64,000 nucleotides of DNA from Tubiluchus corallicola (Eukaryota > Priapulida > Priapulimorpha > Priapulimorphida > Tubiluchidae): positions 201,501 through 265,500 of the forward strand of contig JAQGDQ010000221.1 of NCBI GenBank assembly GCA_030141605.1, written 5' to 3'. The translations under genes and the position numbers were made by a program. Shown one piece after another: positions 1 through 12,500 of the stretch. The notes beneath the pieces were generated by a model. The model searched no databases and had not been told where the DNA came from. It saw only the letters and a list, made by a program, of their open reading frames with translations. The number at the start of each line of letters is the position of its first letter. Position 1 is the first letter of the stretch.

Positions 1-397
1 AGTAGTACAAGTAATCAAAACCATAATATCTAAATAATATAGAAAGAATTATCGATGCAGGTAGATTATCCCTGGAAGATAGATACAGAAATATAGACAA
101 ATATATCATGGGGAAAGTGATAAAGGAAAAAATATGGCTATTGTGTGCTAAAGTTGACAACAGGCAGTACATTCTTTGTTTTTTTTACAATATACCGTCT
201 GAAGTACTATGTAAAAGTAAATGCTGTCTGACGCATGTTAAAGCATGTCCTGTTTACTACAGAAGACAATGTTTTCTTTCGGCACATTTTTTTTATTTTT
301 ATTCAAATTTTTATTTTTTCGTCATGCACATATAATGTTGCAAGTTCTTTGGGCAGCATTACACCAGTGCTTCTCGGCTTCTGCGCTTTCATAGATT

Positions 398-703
398 GTG
401 ATGCGACATCACTCATCTGACATGTTTGAAATTCTAGAGAAGAACCCAGCATTTTTCAAAAAATTGGCTAAAACAAATGTAGTTCGTAACGAAGCAATAA
501 AACAGATTAGAAACGTTACTTCCAAGATGTATGGATTGAAAACAATCTTCGCTGTGAATGAAGAGAAGCTTCGGTATGCTTCTGAATCAGATGGCAGCTT
601 CCCCTGGAATAAACAGGAGGTGCCTCAGCATTCTTCAGATGGCATTTACTACTTCTCCAAATGTGCAGCAAAGGTGCAGCTAAGAAAAAGTAAAAGACAT
701 TGA
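398..703 (+). CDS. Unrecognised ORF, possible exon or transposon remnant
   Basis: A 101-codon open frame with non-repetitive composition: KNPAFFKKLAKTNVVRNEAI and then QIRNVTSKMYGLKTIF look protein-like, with amphipathic helix character, and it ends in a basic tail. I do not recognise the family. No partner exon, poly(A) signal or terminal repeat was found near it. It could be a decayed transposase or a lineage-specific exon. Confidence 0.3.
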   Translation: MMRHHSSDMFEILEKNPAFFKKLAKTNVVRNEAIKQIRNVTSKMYGLKTIFAVNEEKLRYASESDGSFPWNKQEVPQHSSDGIYYFSKCAAKVQLRKSKRH

Positions 704-1005
704 TGCTTTGGCACAGCCTACTTGCCAACGAGAACTGGTTGTTGAGCTTCGTATACTGAGGATTCTACTTGTAACACTGAAACGTGCACGAAACTGATGA
801 TATTGATGTTCAGGAGATTCTGATGATAAGTAGCTTTAAATGGATTTGTTCATTAATTTTGTTAAAACATCATGCTCGTTTTCATAATTTCCAAAAATGA
901 TTGGTTACCTTCCAAGTTAATACAGTTTTGCTAGGACACTAATTAGTTTGCATTATTTATCACTAGGACAAAAAGGCTATAAGAGCATAAAAATTATAAA
1001 AATTC

Positions 1006-1096
1006 AGAAGTGACTGATGTTCTTGTCAGCACAACATGACTTTGGTTCAGCCACCATAGCCTTAAGGTTGGGCTGACAAGAACATCAATCACTTCT
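1006..1096. repeat. Hairpin with 25-bp arms
   Basis: Arms 1006-1030 and 1072-1096 are inverted copies with one mismatch, separated by 41 bases; the arm begins AGAAGTGACTGATGTTCTTG. It may be a small fold-back element or a transcribed hairpin. Confidence 0.7.
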
Positions 1097-4000
1097 CCTG
1101 CCTTTTTTAATATCACTGGTCCACCTGAATCATAATCAGTGTTGCTGCGCGTCACATGATGCACACGAAAACTGTCATGTTAAATCGTTTGCAATAAGCT
1201 ACGTCAAATGCTAACAAATAATCAGTTTCTGCAGACGATGTGTGTTTGTTGGCAAATCTTTCATGACAAGTCAGTTTAGACTGGATAAAAGATGTAGTGA
1301 ATTGTGATCCACTCTTCAGATAAATTCACGTCTTTGATAAATGCTGTGTTCCTGCGCGACACACAGCTTCAGTAATGACAGGGCCAGCAAATGATGATTT
1401 GTATAATTACATTGTACACTGAGCTATCTTTCAGCATACTGGTGACTGATTAAAATTAGCAAACAAAAATGGGGAAAGTGCGTATAAGGTCTCCTTCGTC
1501 GTTCCTGTTTCTGTCTTGCCGTTTTCACACAATAGAATATTAAGAAACAATATTTTTCTTTCCACTCTCTTTTTAATAAAGCTTTATCGCAGATTATCTT
1601 TATAGGTTATTACATGTATGTTTTTATATACTAAATTCGAAAGCAAGTCCTGTAATTGAGCAAAGATTAAACAGAACAATGTTACATGTATTACATAATG
1701 GGATCATCAATCCTTTTTTGCAAGTCATTTATTTTAGCTACATGTATTCTTTAAATAAGGTAGTATTCCTATATATACAATTACATTGTTTTCACAGTCA
1801 ATTAAAGAGCCAATTTTAAATCTTGCCATATTATGTATCAAATTTATACGCATACATAAAGCCTCGAATATACAAATACACAATCGAGAGAGGGGGGAGA
1901 GAAAGAGAAAGAGAAAGTGACAGACAAAGAGGAGAGAAACAGGCAGCCATGTTTCGAATACAAGCTCAGTTCCGAATTTATTAGAACTTTTGTCCAGGAT
2001 TAATTTATCTGGGGCGCGACAGGATAAGTTTAATTGTTCGCTGAAAACATTTTAAAACTTATTTTGTTAAAACGAGATCATCTTTCTAGCAGTAATCTCG
2101 ATTAACCGGAGACACATGTGTTCGGTTTAAACTCGGCCATATTCAAGATAGTTGCTGCCACTTTAACTGTTCTATAAAGCAATGTTTGATCTCAGGCGAT
2201 GTCATTAGAAGGGACCCGCGAAGCATTGCAACTATCAACAACAGCTGTAGAAATGACCGCTTCTTGGATGTACGCGTACGGCAACACTGTCATCAACAAC
2301 TGAAATAGTTGTACCATGGACTCAAGCTGCCTCGTTTACTCCACCACGAATTCCGTTAGTAACATTAGACCATCGACTACAACCAGATGTGTCATCTCAA
2401 TTTACACGTCAACCCCACCTTTATCACTTTCATCTGATTGGCGTGCATTTGTGTGACGCAAGCAGTTGTCGAATACTGATTGGCGGCTACCAAGTCACAT
2501 GACGCTGGCAAGCGGGATGGTTTCAGCACGGCTTCCAGGGTTTGAATCTCTTTTTTACGCTAGTGCCGGGTTTTCGTAGTGCAAAAAATTTTGTGAAAAA
2601 GCTTACTTTGGATTAGCAAACTTATAGCCACGATTTGTAAGGTGAGCGATTTTTTTAAGTCATACTTCCATAATTCGGTAAAGTTATCTTAAAAATAGCT
2701 TACAGGACTATTTTTGTATTAAAGACCCAAAATTAACGTAGAAGTCGAAGATAAGGAGAGCGATTACTGAAAATAATTAGTTTAATGTCCCGAACATTAT
2801 TCAATTAAAGCATTTTTTTCAAATTAAATAAATGAGGAAGACTATGCATTTTCAATACTGGAAGCCAATTTATTCAGGGATTGATAAATTGATAAGAATT
2901 GAGAGGAAAATTTTAAACAAATCCCGCCATGATATTAGCATCAACTCATCAATGAAGGAGTAGGTGTCTATTATTATTATGTGCAATTGTTCTGCCCGAC
3001 ATGTCTAAAGGCATATCTTAAAATAAAAACAATTGATTTCCGTTAGACATTTTTCAAAATTAATTAGCATCGATAACTTTATTATTTACTAGACAATAAT
3101 ATTTAGATTGCTTGTCGTAAAAGAATAACTAATATTTAGGCTGCAGTTCTGTTCCATGAACTTAAAACTAACTAATCGCTTTCTTTTTTATGAACTTATT
3201 CATAACCTATTAAGGCAATATTTAGGGACAACTTAGATTATGCTTTTGCTTAAACACAGTAACAGGAATAAAGTAGAACGTAATTTTTAATATGAAATGA
3301 ATTTCGTCAAGTCAAAACTAGACAGCTCAAATGAATATTGATTATATCAAGTCTTGAGATCGCAAGAATGCGAGTTCGATTACCAAAACCAATTTAGCGT
3401 AAAATAATGAATTTCAGTGTTAAATTTAGCATAACACATTGTCGTATAACCGTGTAAAAGATGTTGTACTTTTAGTTGTACTGGTATGACATGTAAGCAA
3501 AAGTAGTAACAGTACACGTTTAAAGATTAAAAGAGGTTACGTTCAGTAATTTGCGTTTATTTAGGCCACTGACATATTAAAAAGAAGTTAATCGTTTCGT
3601 GTCAGTTAAAAACGTGTCTGCTATGTTACACCCCGATAGCGGATAATACATCATGCGCATGTGGCCCGTCACATGTGTTACTAAACTCGCACCCGGTTTC
3701 ACACTTCACTACAAAGTAAATTCTAGTTGCCCAATACGCAGCTTGAGATGCCAACAAGCTTGATGATTTCGGATAAAACCCATGAAGGTAACACCGTAAA
3801 ACTCGTCGAGTGTGGTTATCTCATGTCAATACTTGTAGATTATTATACTCAAGTGTAACTAACGGTGCAATGATCACTGGACCAAACCTGATGCAGTGCG
3901 GTTTAATCATATGTGAATTTTGAGCAAAGTGCGTCTTCATTTTCACATTTTGGCTCCTTCTTGGACCTTTCATAATCATAGATCTTTTATGCACGCCATT

Positions 4001-4204
4001 GCCTGAGTTCCCTATTCCACACGTTCCACCATCCCGCAAGTTTCGGGACTCTTAATAAACTTCTAGAGATTTTCAATGTTATGCATTTTGACATGTCGGG
4101 TTCTTAAAAAAATCTCGGTTTTTTAAAACTCGGGTACAAATATGCATCAAAATTATCAATTGAATTTAACTGAGACCCATTAGAGGTAGTCTAAGAACTA
4201 ACCA

Positions 4205-4640
4205 ATGACCAGTGTCCTTGATTTTTGGCAGAGGTCACCGATCACCACACCACTTTCAAGGCTCCTACCACAGATGTGTAACTACAAGTTATCTATAGCC
4301 CTCGGAGTTTGCAAGTTCACGAGAAGTGAAAGTGGGTTACCCAATCTCCGTCTTGGACACTTAAATTATCCCAGTTTTACCATGCCAGGTTTTTAAAAGC
4401 CCATGTACACATCTAAACCCACATTGCCTAAATACTCATGAAAACATGGACGTAACTTAAGGCTCTAGGAGGAGCTGAATGGCAATCGAAAAATTGACCG
4501 ATGTCCAGTGCCATCGACTCTTTGGCTGAGATCACTGCTCACTATACCACTTTCAAGGATCCTTCCCCAGTTATCTACCCTGAAAGTTTCGTGACACTAG
4601 CCCTCTGCATTTGCAAGTTAACGTGTATTAAAAAGTGAAA
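4205..4640 (+). repeat. Diverged direct repeat pair
   Basis: Segments 4205-4335 and 4498-4640 share the same order of motifs (CCACTTTCAAGG, TATC, TAGCCCTC, TTTGCAAGTT, AAAGTG) with many substitutions. Offset is about 294 bases. Function unknown. Confidence 0.55.
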
Positions 4641-5910
4641 AAATTGGAAATGATGACAAAAAAATCAGCGTATGAATTTCCTAGATCCGCCCTCGTTGAT
4701 TCAAATGCCATGTGTACCCAAGCTCCAAAATTATTCCGAAATGCACTTTATTATGTGTTGTTGAGTGTGATGAAGTGTGTTAACTTTTACTGATGTTACG
4801 CTGAATGATACAAAGCTGAAAATTGTCAAGAAAGAGCCTATAGTTATTAAAGACTTAAGTTTGACTAAAGCAAATCCCATGAACTATTGTGAGTTATCTA
4901 ACTAACTAATGAATCAAAATTCACGATTACGCAGTACAGGTATGGAAACTTAATATTAAGGATCGAGTTTAATTTCTTCCAAGGCGATAAGTGAACTACT
5001 CACTCGCAACATGGCAGGTTGTTAATCAGAATGCCTTAATGTATAAAAAAGATAGAATTGAAGATACAAATATGATTAATCACATTTAACATGGAACCAA
5101 TAGTAACTACTTTTACAACATTTTTGTAAAAGCCAGTGAAATCTCCCAAAAAATAAAAAACCAAATAAGACCTTTTTTAATATTGTTTCACTTTACACTG
5201 TTTGTCGTACTACTAATGGTGGTTCGTTGACAGTTCAAGGTTTTCTATCTTTTCTCCTGCATATGCCCCACCTATAAGGTTTTTCTGGACTCATAATAGC
5301 TGAATCTATTGTGTGTTAATACACTTTTGTGTGTTTACCTCGCTAAGCAATAATTTTGAGTTCAACCCGTGTTGAGAAAACAACATTAGCCACATCATGA
5401 TTTAGTCTTCCGAAACAAACAGAGCTATTTGCAGTTCATAACATGAATGAATATGAGGGAGCAGCGGTAGGTTAACCTTTTTCTTATCAATAAAAACGTG
5501 TTATTAGAGGATTGCTTTCTTTCACAATAGATTTTTTTAGAAAAATTACGAGTCTGAAACTGGAGACGCAGGTTTATAGATTGAGGAGCAGTTCTGTGTA
5601 TCCATAAATAAATAAAAATGTAATTAAAAATTGGAAAAACAATATTTCCGGAAAAAACTACTCCATTCAATAGATTACAAGTAATTAATCACCTAATTGA
5701 TTAATTTTATGTAACCCGATGAATGGAGCATAAACGTTGTTGCAGTTTTGTAGATAAAAGAATTAGCTGAGAGTGATCAAATATTATATACAATGATGCT
5801 GCAGCAATACGTAAAATCAGAAAAAGCATTTTGCGCAAACGGTAAACAACGTCACTGACATTACGAGTTTAACTTGTGGCGCATTTAATTTGTTTATTAG
5901 AACTGCCAAG

Positions 5911-6525
5911 ATGTCGGACGACCAGAAGCCAGCAGAATTGAATGAGAGTCAAGTTGGACTTTTATCAGCTGATGCAGAAGAGCAGAAAGATCAAGATGCG
6001 GACATTCGAGAGAAAACTATGAAATCCGGAGAGACAGAGGAAATTGAACTGAATCCGACTGATAATAAGGAAAAAGAGGAGGGGGACGAGAAGAAAGATG
6101 AAGGAGCGGAGAAGAAGAAAGAAGACGAGAAATCCGAAGAGGAAAAGAAGACGAAAGAGCAGCTGAAGGCAGAAGAGAAGGCTAAAAAAGAAGCGGAGAA
6201 AAAGGCAAAAGAAGAAGAGAAAAAGAGGAAGAAGGAGGAGGAGAAGAAGCGAAAAGAAGAAGAGAAAAAGAAGAAAGAGGAAGAAAAGAAGCAGAAAGAG
6301 GAAGAAAAGAAGCGAAAGAAAGAAGAAGAAAAGGCCAAGAAAGCAGAAGTAGCACAAACAGCAGCAGCTGCCCCAGCAGAAGGAGAAGAAGGTGTTGCCC
6401 CTGCTGAGGGTGAAGAGGGGGCAGTTACCACGCAGCCTAAACGGAAGAGGCTGCAGAAACCAGCATTTTTCAATGTCAATTTGGAGGAAGACAGAGATCA
6501 CAGGAAAGTCAACGAACTTGTCAAG
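5911..6525 (+). CDS. Caveolin exon 1
   Basis: Residues 1-205. It opens MSDDQKPAEL, runs through the Lys/Glu-rich segment, the PAEGEEG pair and PKRKR, and ends ...NELVK at a good donor (AAG then GTGAGT) in phase 0. The purine-rich coding strand leaves the opposite strand open as well, but that frame reads only Phe/Leu/Ser and is not a gene. Confidence 0.88.
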
Positions 6526-9500
6526 GTGAGTGAAATCTTTTGCATAAAATTTGATATCAGGTGTAATAAGATCCGTTATCTTTAGTCTTCGGGGGATAAA
6601 ACTCAATAACCAATACTTTCTTAGCACCAGTTAAGAGCACGTATAAGTAATCTGATGTATTAATTCTGCTACTAATTTCCTGTACGTCAAAATGTCGGAC
6701 AAACAGAAACCGGCAAACCGAATGAGAGCCAAGTTTTTTTTCGGATATGTAATTTCCGCGGCTACATCCCAACGGTTTCATTATTTTTGACAAAATCATA
6801 CATCCAACAAAATATTTCAATGTAGTATGATATCAGTGAGAGAAGTTATCGCTTTGAAGTTACGAAAATTCCAAGGGCAAGATTTTTTTGGATAATTCAT
6901 TGAATTAAAAGTTCTTACCAAGTCAAACTTAAAGGTGTGATATACTTTGGAAGAATGGCCTAAAATGGCATCGCGTACCTCATATATTTCAGTTGTTCAT
7001 GTCCTTGCTTTTATCATACTTTTCTAGTGTGTTTGACACAAACTTGACTGTAACAAAATTTACATTTGCGCGTGCTTGTCTAATTGTTTAGACAAGACTG
7101 TACACTAATTTGCTTAGAGAGGCGCTTACAGACGACGTCATTTCGTTAGACTTTTATAGTTTAAAGTTTCTTATTAGTTGGGGCTTCAGACAACGTTTTT
7201 AGCTCTGTATTGATGTACAGCTACTATAAGGCAAAAAATAAAAAGTTTTACATTTGCTTACCTACCACATGTTTCACTCACGTAATATAAGCTTCACGTC
7301 AGCTGAAAATAGCGTCACTTGTCCCCCCCCCCCCCAAGATGTTTCAGCATGTTGACTGGGCAGTGGTCATTAGCTGCGTTGAGCACAAAGTTGAAAAACA
7401 TTTATTTGCGTTTGATATAAAACAAGTTAATTGACTTCCATAAAACTGCCCTCATTTGAACTCGCAAGTATAAAAACCATTTGATCCTACCTGCAAAAGG
7501 GGCTCTCAAATGGCTTCCACCAAATTTAAAGTGTCCAGTGTCCAGAATAAATCCGCCTTGTTCGCAAATTTAGAACGGAAATCATCAATGTCTCAACACG
7601 GTTATATACGTAATGACCATACGGAGGGGGGGGGAATAAATGACCGGTTGCAATGGTTAATGTCTGCCTAATGTTGCTACTGAGTACTGACTTCTTCTGA
7701 CTAGTAACAAAATCTAATTTGAGATCACAAGAAACTGTAGGAACTGTTGGGCAGGTGTCTTGATAACTTTCTGAATCAAATAAATTACATTTTTCTGTAT
7801 TTAAAACATGCCGCTTATAAAGTTTGTACTTTTGCTAAGTTTTCTGTAAACCCGCCATAAATTATGCTTAAATTAATAAATAGACAACGAGCCCTATTAT
7901 CGTCTTTTGAAGCCACTCTTGCATTACTCTTGGCTACCATTTTGTCGTACTTCTGCTCAAAATAACTTTGACAAATATGGGCTATCTTTAGTACCTAAAC
8001 TTCAGTCCCAGAGTATCATCTAAAGATATCTTTAGAGGCAGGGCAAAAGAACCTTTTTCCAATCTCATACCTAAAACCAAGAATTTGCAGTTTAAGTAAA
8101 TTTTCGATCAAATTTAAATCACCTGCTTGCAGAAGATGTTTAAAAAACGTCAGAAAGGAGATACACGTAGTCTGCATCAGCCATTAATTTCCAAACTAGT
8201 CTGACCTACATAGAGTCTGTTGAACTCTCTTCACCTGTTTTATGCTATCGTACAAAATTAAAGATTCCACAAATAAAAAAATTACAGAATTCTGCTGTTT
8301 CAGAAATATCATTTCATGCAGTATAATATGCCTCTGATTGCTTAGTTGAACGCGTGCTTGAAGAGAATTACCAACAGATGTTGTTGCTTGATTCCTCCAC
8401 CTAGGCGTATTTGGGAACGACCTTGCAAAGGATAAGCTGGGTCTGTTTTATATTATAAAAATATTATAATAGTTCCGTTCTCGTGTTATTCAGTTCAGTA
8501 TAGACTTACTTCTATCTTTGCAGCAGATCTGGAAATATATCGTAATCATAGACTACAGACAAGTTATATAAATCGCATTCGTTTAGAATTGCGGACAACA
8601 AGTTCCTATGTACAACTGCAAGAACTTGCAGAACTTTATTAACCTAACTTTCGCCAATAAATCAACAAAGTCGGGCGCATGTTTTCTGTTTGCGCACTGC
8701 TTCTAGTGCACCTTATTATGCCATTGCTTTGAACCAGTTCAAGCTGCCAGGACCGAAATCAATTCACATTAGGTGCATATCAGGGGAGGATCTATCCATG
8801 AAACTACTAAATGAGTAAATTTTGCAGTGTTAAGGACATACTTAAGAACCTACTTTATTTCTGCAAAGATATGTACATGCATGAGTGTCATCTTCAAGCC
8901 CCCTCATTTTCACTTATCAGCAGACTATGAGTGACACTTGCTTAGGATATGCTTGTGTCCAGTACTACAATAAACAAGCCCTCCTAAGGTTAGACGGTAG
9001 TTGGTGTTATGGCGAATCCAAACAGGCATCAATATTGATATTATTCTATCATTATCTTTTGCTATTGTTATTAAACTGAAACAGTCGTGCCGTGGCCTTC
9101 GATGACCCTATTCTGTGTTACATCGGAATGAAACCAGCACATTTGCGATACTGCTGCCATCTGGAAGGCAATCGAAGTAAAACACAATAATATAATATCA
9201 AGTCATAGTGCAAGCCAGAACTAGAAAAGTGTAAATTTAGGTACAAGATGATTTATATTTTTGGGATCAGCTGATGGGGCACTAAAGTGCAGTATTATGG
9301 ATTTTTAGTAGAAACTTTTCACTGTTATATCGACTTTATCAACGGCCTAGCCGGCTAACATTAATTAGACTTGGCTAGATTAACTGCATAATTAGTTTTA
9401 TCCAAGTACTCATTCTCAGAATCACTCAATAACCTAAACTGAAATTAAATTAAAATGAGTGATGGAGTACTTGGATAAAAATAATTATGCAGGTAATCTA

Positions 9501-12500
9501 GCCAAATCTAATTAATGTTAGCAGACTAGATCATTGATAAAATCGATATAATGGTAAAAAATTTGTACTAAAAAATCCATAATACTGTACTTCAATGCCC
9601 CTGTTAACTGGTCCAAAGAAAATCTGGTTTATCTTGCACTCAAAATTCGGGTAACTGTCCCGCAAAGTGGGATAACGCATAGGCCCAATTGAAAGATACT
9701 GAAAACGCCTATAATAGCATGAATGAAGTTCCAAGTATAACTGGTTGAAAACGTGAATAATACGGACCAGATGGAAGATGGGATCTTGTTTAGAGTTCGT
9801 CCATCGTGGCTGTGCATTACTTAAGGCGCCTTCAAAGACTGCATTAGGCTGCCAGTGGTGTAGCTAGAGAATGTTAACTATGCTGGAATGTGCTGTAATA
9901 AGTGGTCATCTGAGAAAGCGCAACGGCAACAGCTGCGGATGTAATATAGCAGTTGAATGTACTGTAACGGCAACTGCACGACGACACATTTAATGTGATA
10001 ATTGCAAATGACTATGGCTATGGTTGTATTCGCAGTTTACATTAAGTTTATATGAACTCTTACGCCCACGAGGCGGGACAAAAAAACATTCTTCAAATCT
10101 CATACCTAAAACCAAGAATTTTCAGTTTAAGTAGATTTTTGATAAAATTTAAACTACGTGTTTGCCGAAGGCCTTTACAAAAAATTTCAAAACCAGTGAT
10201 ACATGTAGATCAGCCAGGCATTTCCAAACTTCTACCTAGAATACTCACATGTGTGAATTTCACACAGAAAACTTCAATTTTGAAAGACATTTTATCGTGT
10301 TTTGTAGTAAAAGAAAAAACAGTTTGGCGACAAACGGTAGACGAAGTTATAGACTTGGGTGATTAATGCACGTCATAATTATGACGATATGATTAATAGG
10401 ACGGTAGTAGTATGCATTTTGTACAATGTCCTTTGAATATATTTACCGAACAATTTGTCATGGAAGCAGGCGAAGTTCTGTGTGGCAAGAAACCAAGCAA
10501 CCCTGTCACGCATAGGCTTATAGGCCATTATCTTACCTACACTAAAAGAGAGCTAAAAATTTATCACTTACATACTGCCTTATTGCGCACAACTCTTGTA
10601 TTAGCAGTAACTGCATGAAACTTACAAATTTAAACTCCTGCGATGATTATTGGGCCGCTGCCATAGGTCGTTCGAAGCAAGTTTAAATAACATTGCTTAA
10701 AGTTTGAAAAGAATGATAGGTTGTAGGGCATACTTCACTAACTGATGCGAACTTTTTAAATTATTAAGAATTTTCATTTCTAGTTACAATAGTCTTTTAG
10801 GCACGTAAACGTAGTGTTAAGTAATATAACTTTGTGTAGATTGTTTTTGGGGACATACTTTAAAATTGTCTTTTCTTTCGATTTAAATTCTTTATTAGGA
10901 ATTTTGTAAACTTACGAAATGGTACAAGATTGTAGAACGCACCAGGGAAAGATTAGAAAGTCAAAAGTTTGCGTGACACATAATGTAATTCGGCAAAGTG
11001 AATTTCGAAAGTTTTCGTACAATATATATGATTTCACGTACTTTATGTTCGTTTTTTATTTAGTTAAACTGATAGTAAAGTCCAATATCCCACTAGGGCC
11101 TCCTGCTGATTTATGTTTCGCAATTAGAACGATGACCGACTGTGCAAAAGAAAAACCTCCACTTAATACCTACGACGATGATTAGCATCTGAAGTAGGAT
11201 AGTGTTGAAACAACTTTCAGTTAGAAACAGATTTGCCGTGGTCCTGGGAAAACAGCGCATTTTCAAACTCGCATGGGCGGTTGGCGTTTTGCCAGATCAA
11301 GTTCTCTGCCCTACAAGAGGTGTGGTGCACATTACTCAAACGAGCGCTATAATATGTCATGGTCAGGTTTCTCAACAAATCCCTTGAGGGGTATTAGAGT
11401 GTTTCCAGTGTCACTAACACGGTTCTACTTGCTTCATAAGAGACCAGTTATTTCTTTACTGATCTCGTGTAAGAGAAAATAATTTAGCTTTTTATTTAGA
11501 AATCATCGTCTTTTGATAATAACTACCTTTCTGTAAAAGTTTTATACAATACATAGGACATATTGTGAAGACTGCCATTTAAAGGAAGACTGGACGATTG
11601 TTTAGATTCAATCTCATTTTAATTTACTGTCAAAATATACATTTTCTTGCCTATAAAAGTTAACAATTGTTCCTTATATTTGAATAATTAGCTTAGAAAG
11701 TTAATTAATGGCAACCGAATACAGCTATAGCTTACGTCAGAAACTAACTACAGTTTGTGCAATAGCAGGCATCTTCCCTTGCGCGTCAAGCACATTTGCA
11801 TAGGTGTTACAGTACTGTTTAAACGCATGATTTCGCAAAAAATGGGCTCTACATCATGTGACGTCAGAAACTAATACAGCAGTTCATGATCATGCTTATC
11901 AGGGTACTGCCTTCTATTTGTCGGCCACGCGCACTTGACAAAAAGGTGCCGTTGCCAATCTTAATAGATTCACAGAGCCGCGCGTAGCTTTGAAAGTTTA
12001 CGAAATTTGAATTACCGAGGTAATTATTATTTAATCTAAGCTTTGATTTTAAAAAAAGCTATTGTAGTTTTCAATATTTTAGAGCATTCTTTATTCTGAA
12101 TGTTTACACAATCATCCGGTTTTCCTTTAATGACACATGCCCAGCCTTCTATGTCTGATCTGAAACCGTAAGTTTGAAGCTGTAAGCTAGAACCTAGATA
12201 TAATATTAATGGGAAGATTTCCGAATTTTAGGGCTACGCATACATATATTAAAGGCCCTTATTTGCATTTTTACGAATTACAGTATCTTATGTTTAGATT
12301 TCGAGTTTAGGCCTGTTTACAATAGCTTTTGATTATGTAGCGCTCAACATATCCCAATCTTCTAACAAAATCTGCTTTACCGTTCATTTTATATGCTTTT
12401 GGGCTTTACAGTTTTATGGTATCTTGCAACGTGATGATGCAACCTCTTTGAAACATTTATTGCAAATTTTGGTCAACTTGGTTATAGGCCTAATCTTACA

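Larger units (their letters stand above)
705..5910. other. Spacer upstream of caveolin
   Basis: AT-rich DNA without recognisable coding sequence. It contains a hairpin (1006-1096), a purine-rich GA stretch near 1885-1940 and a diverged direct repeat pair (4205-4335 and 4498-4640). The caveolin promoter should lie in the last part, but no TATA box or initiator can be singled out. Confidence 0.6.

Noticed and set aside
5965-6627. 220- and 162-codon minus-strand open frames opposite caveolin exon 1
   Set aside because: They read only Phe/Leu/Ser because they oppose the Lys/Glu (AAG/GAG) codons of a real exon; no start context or domain.
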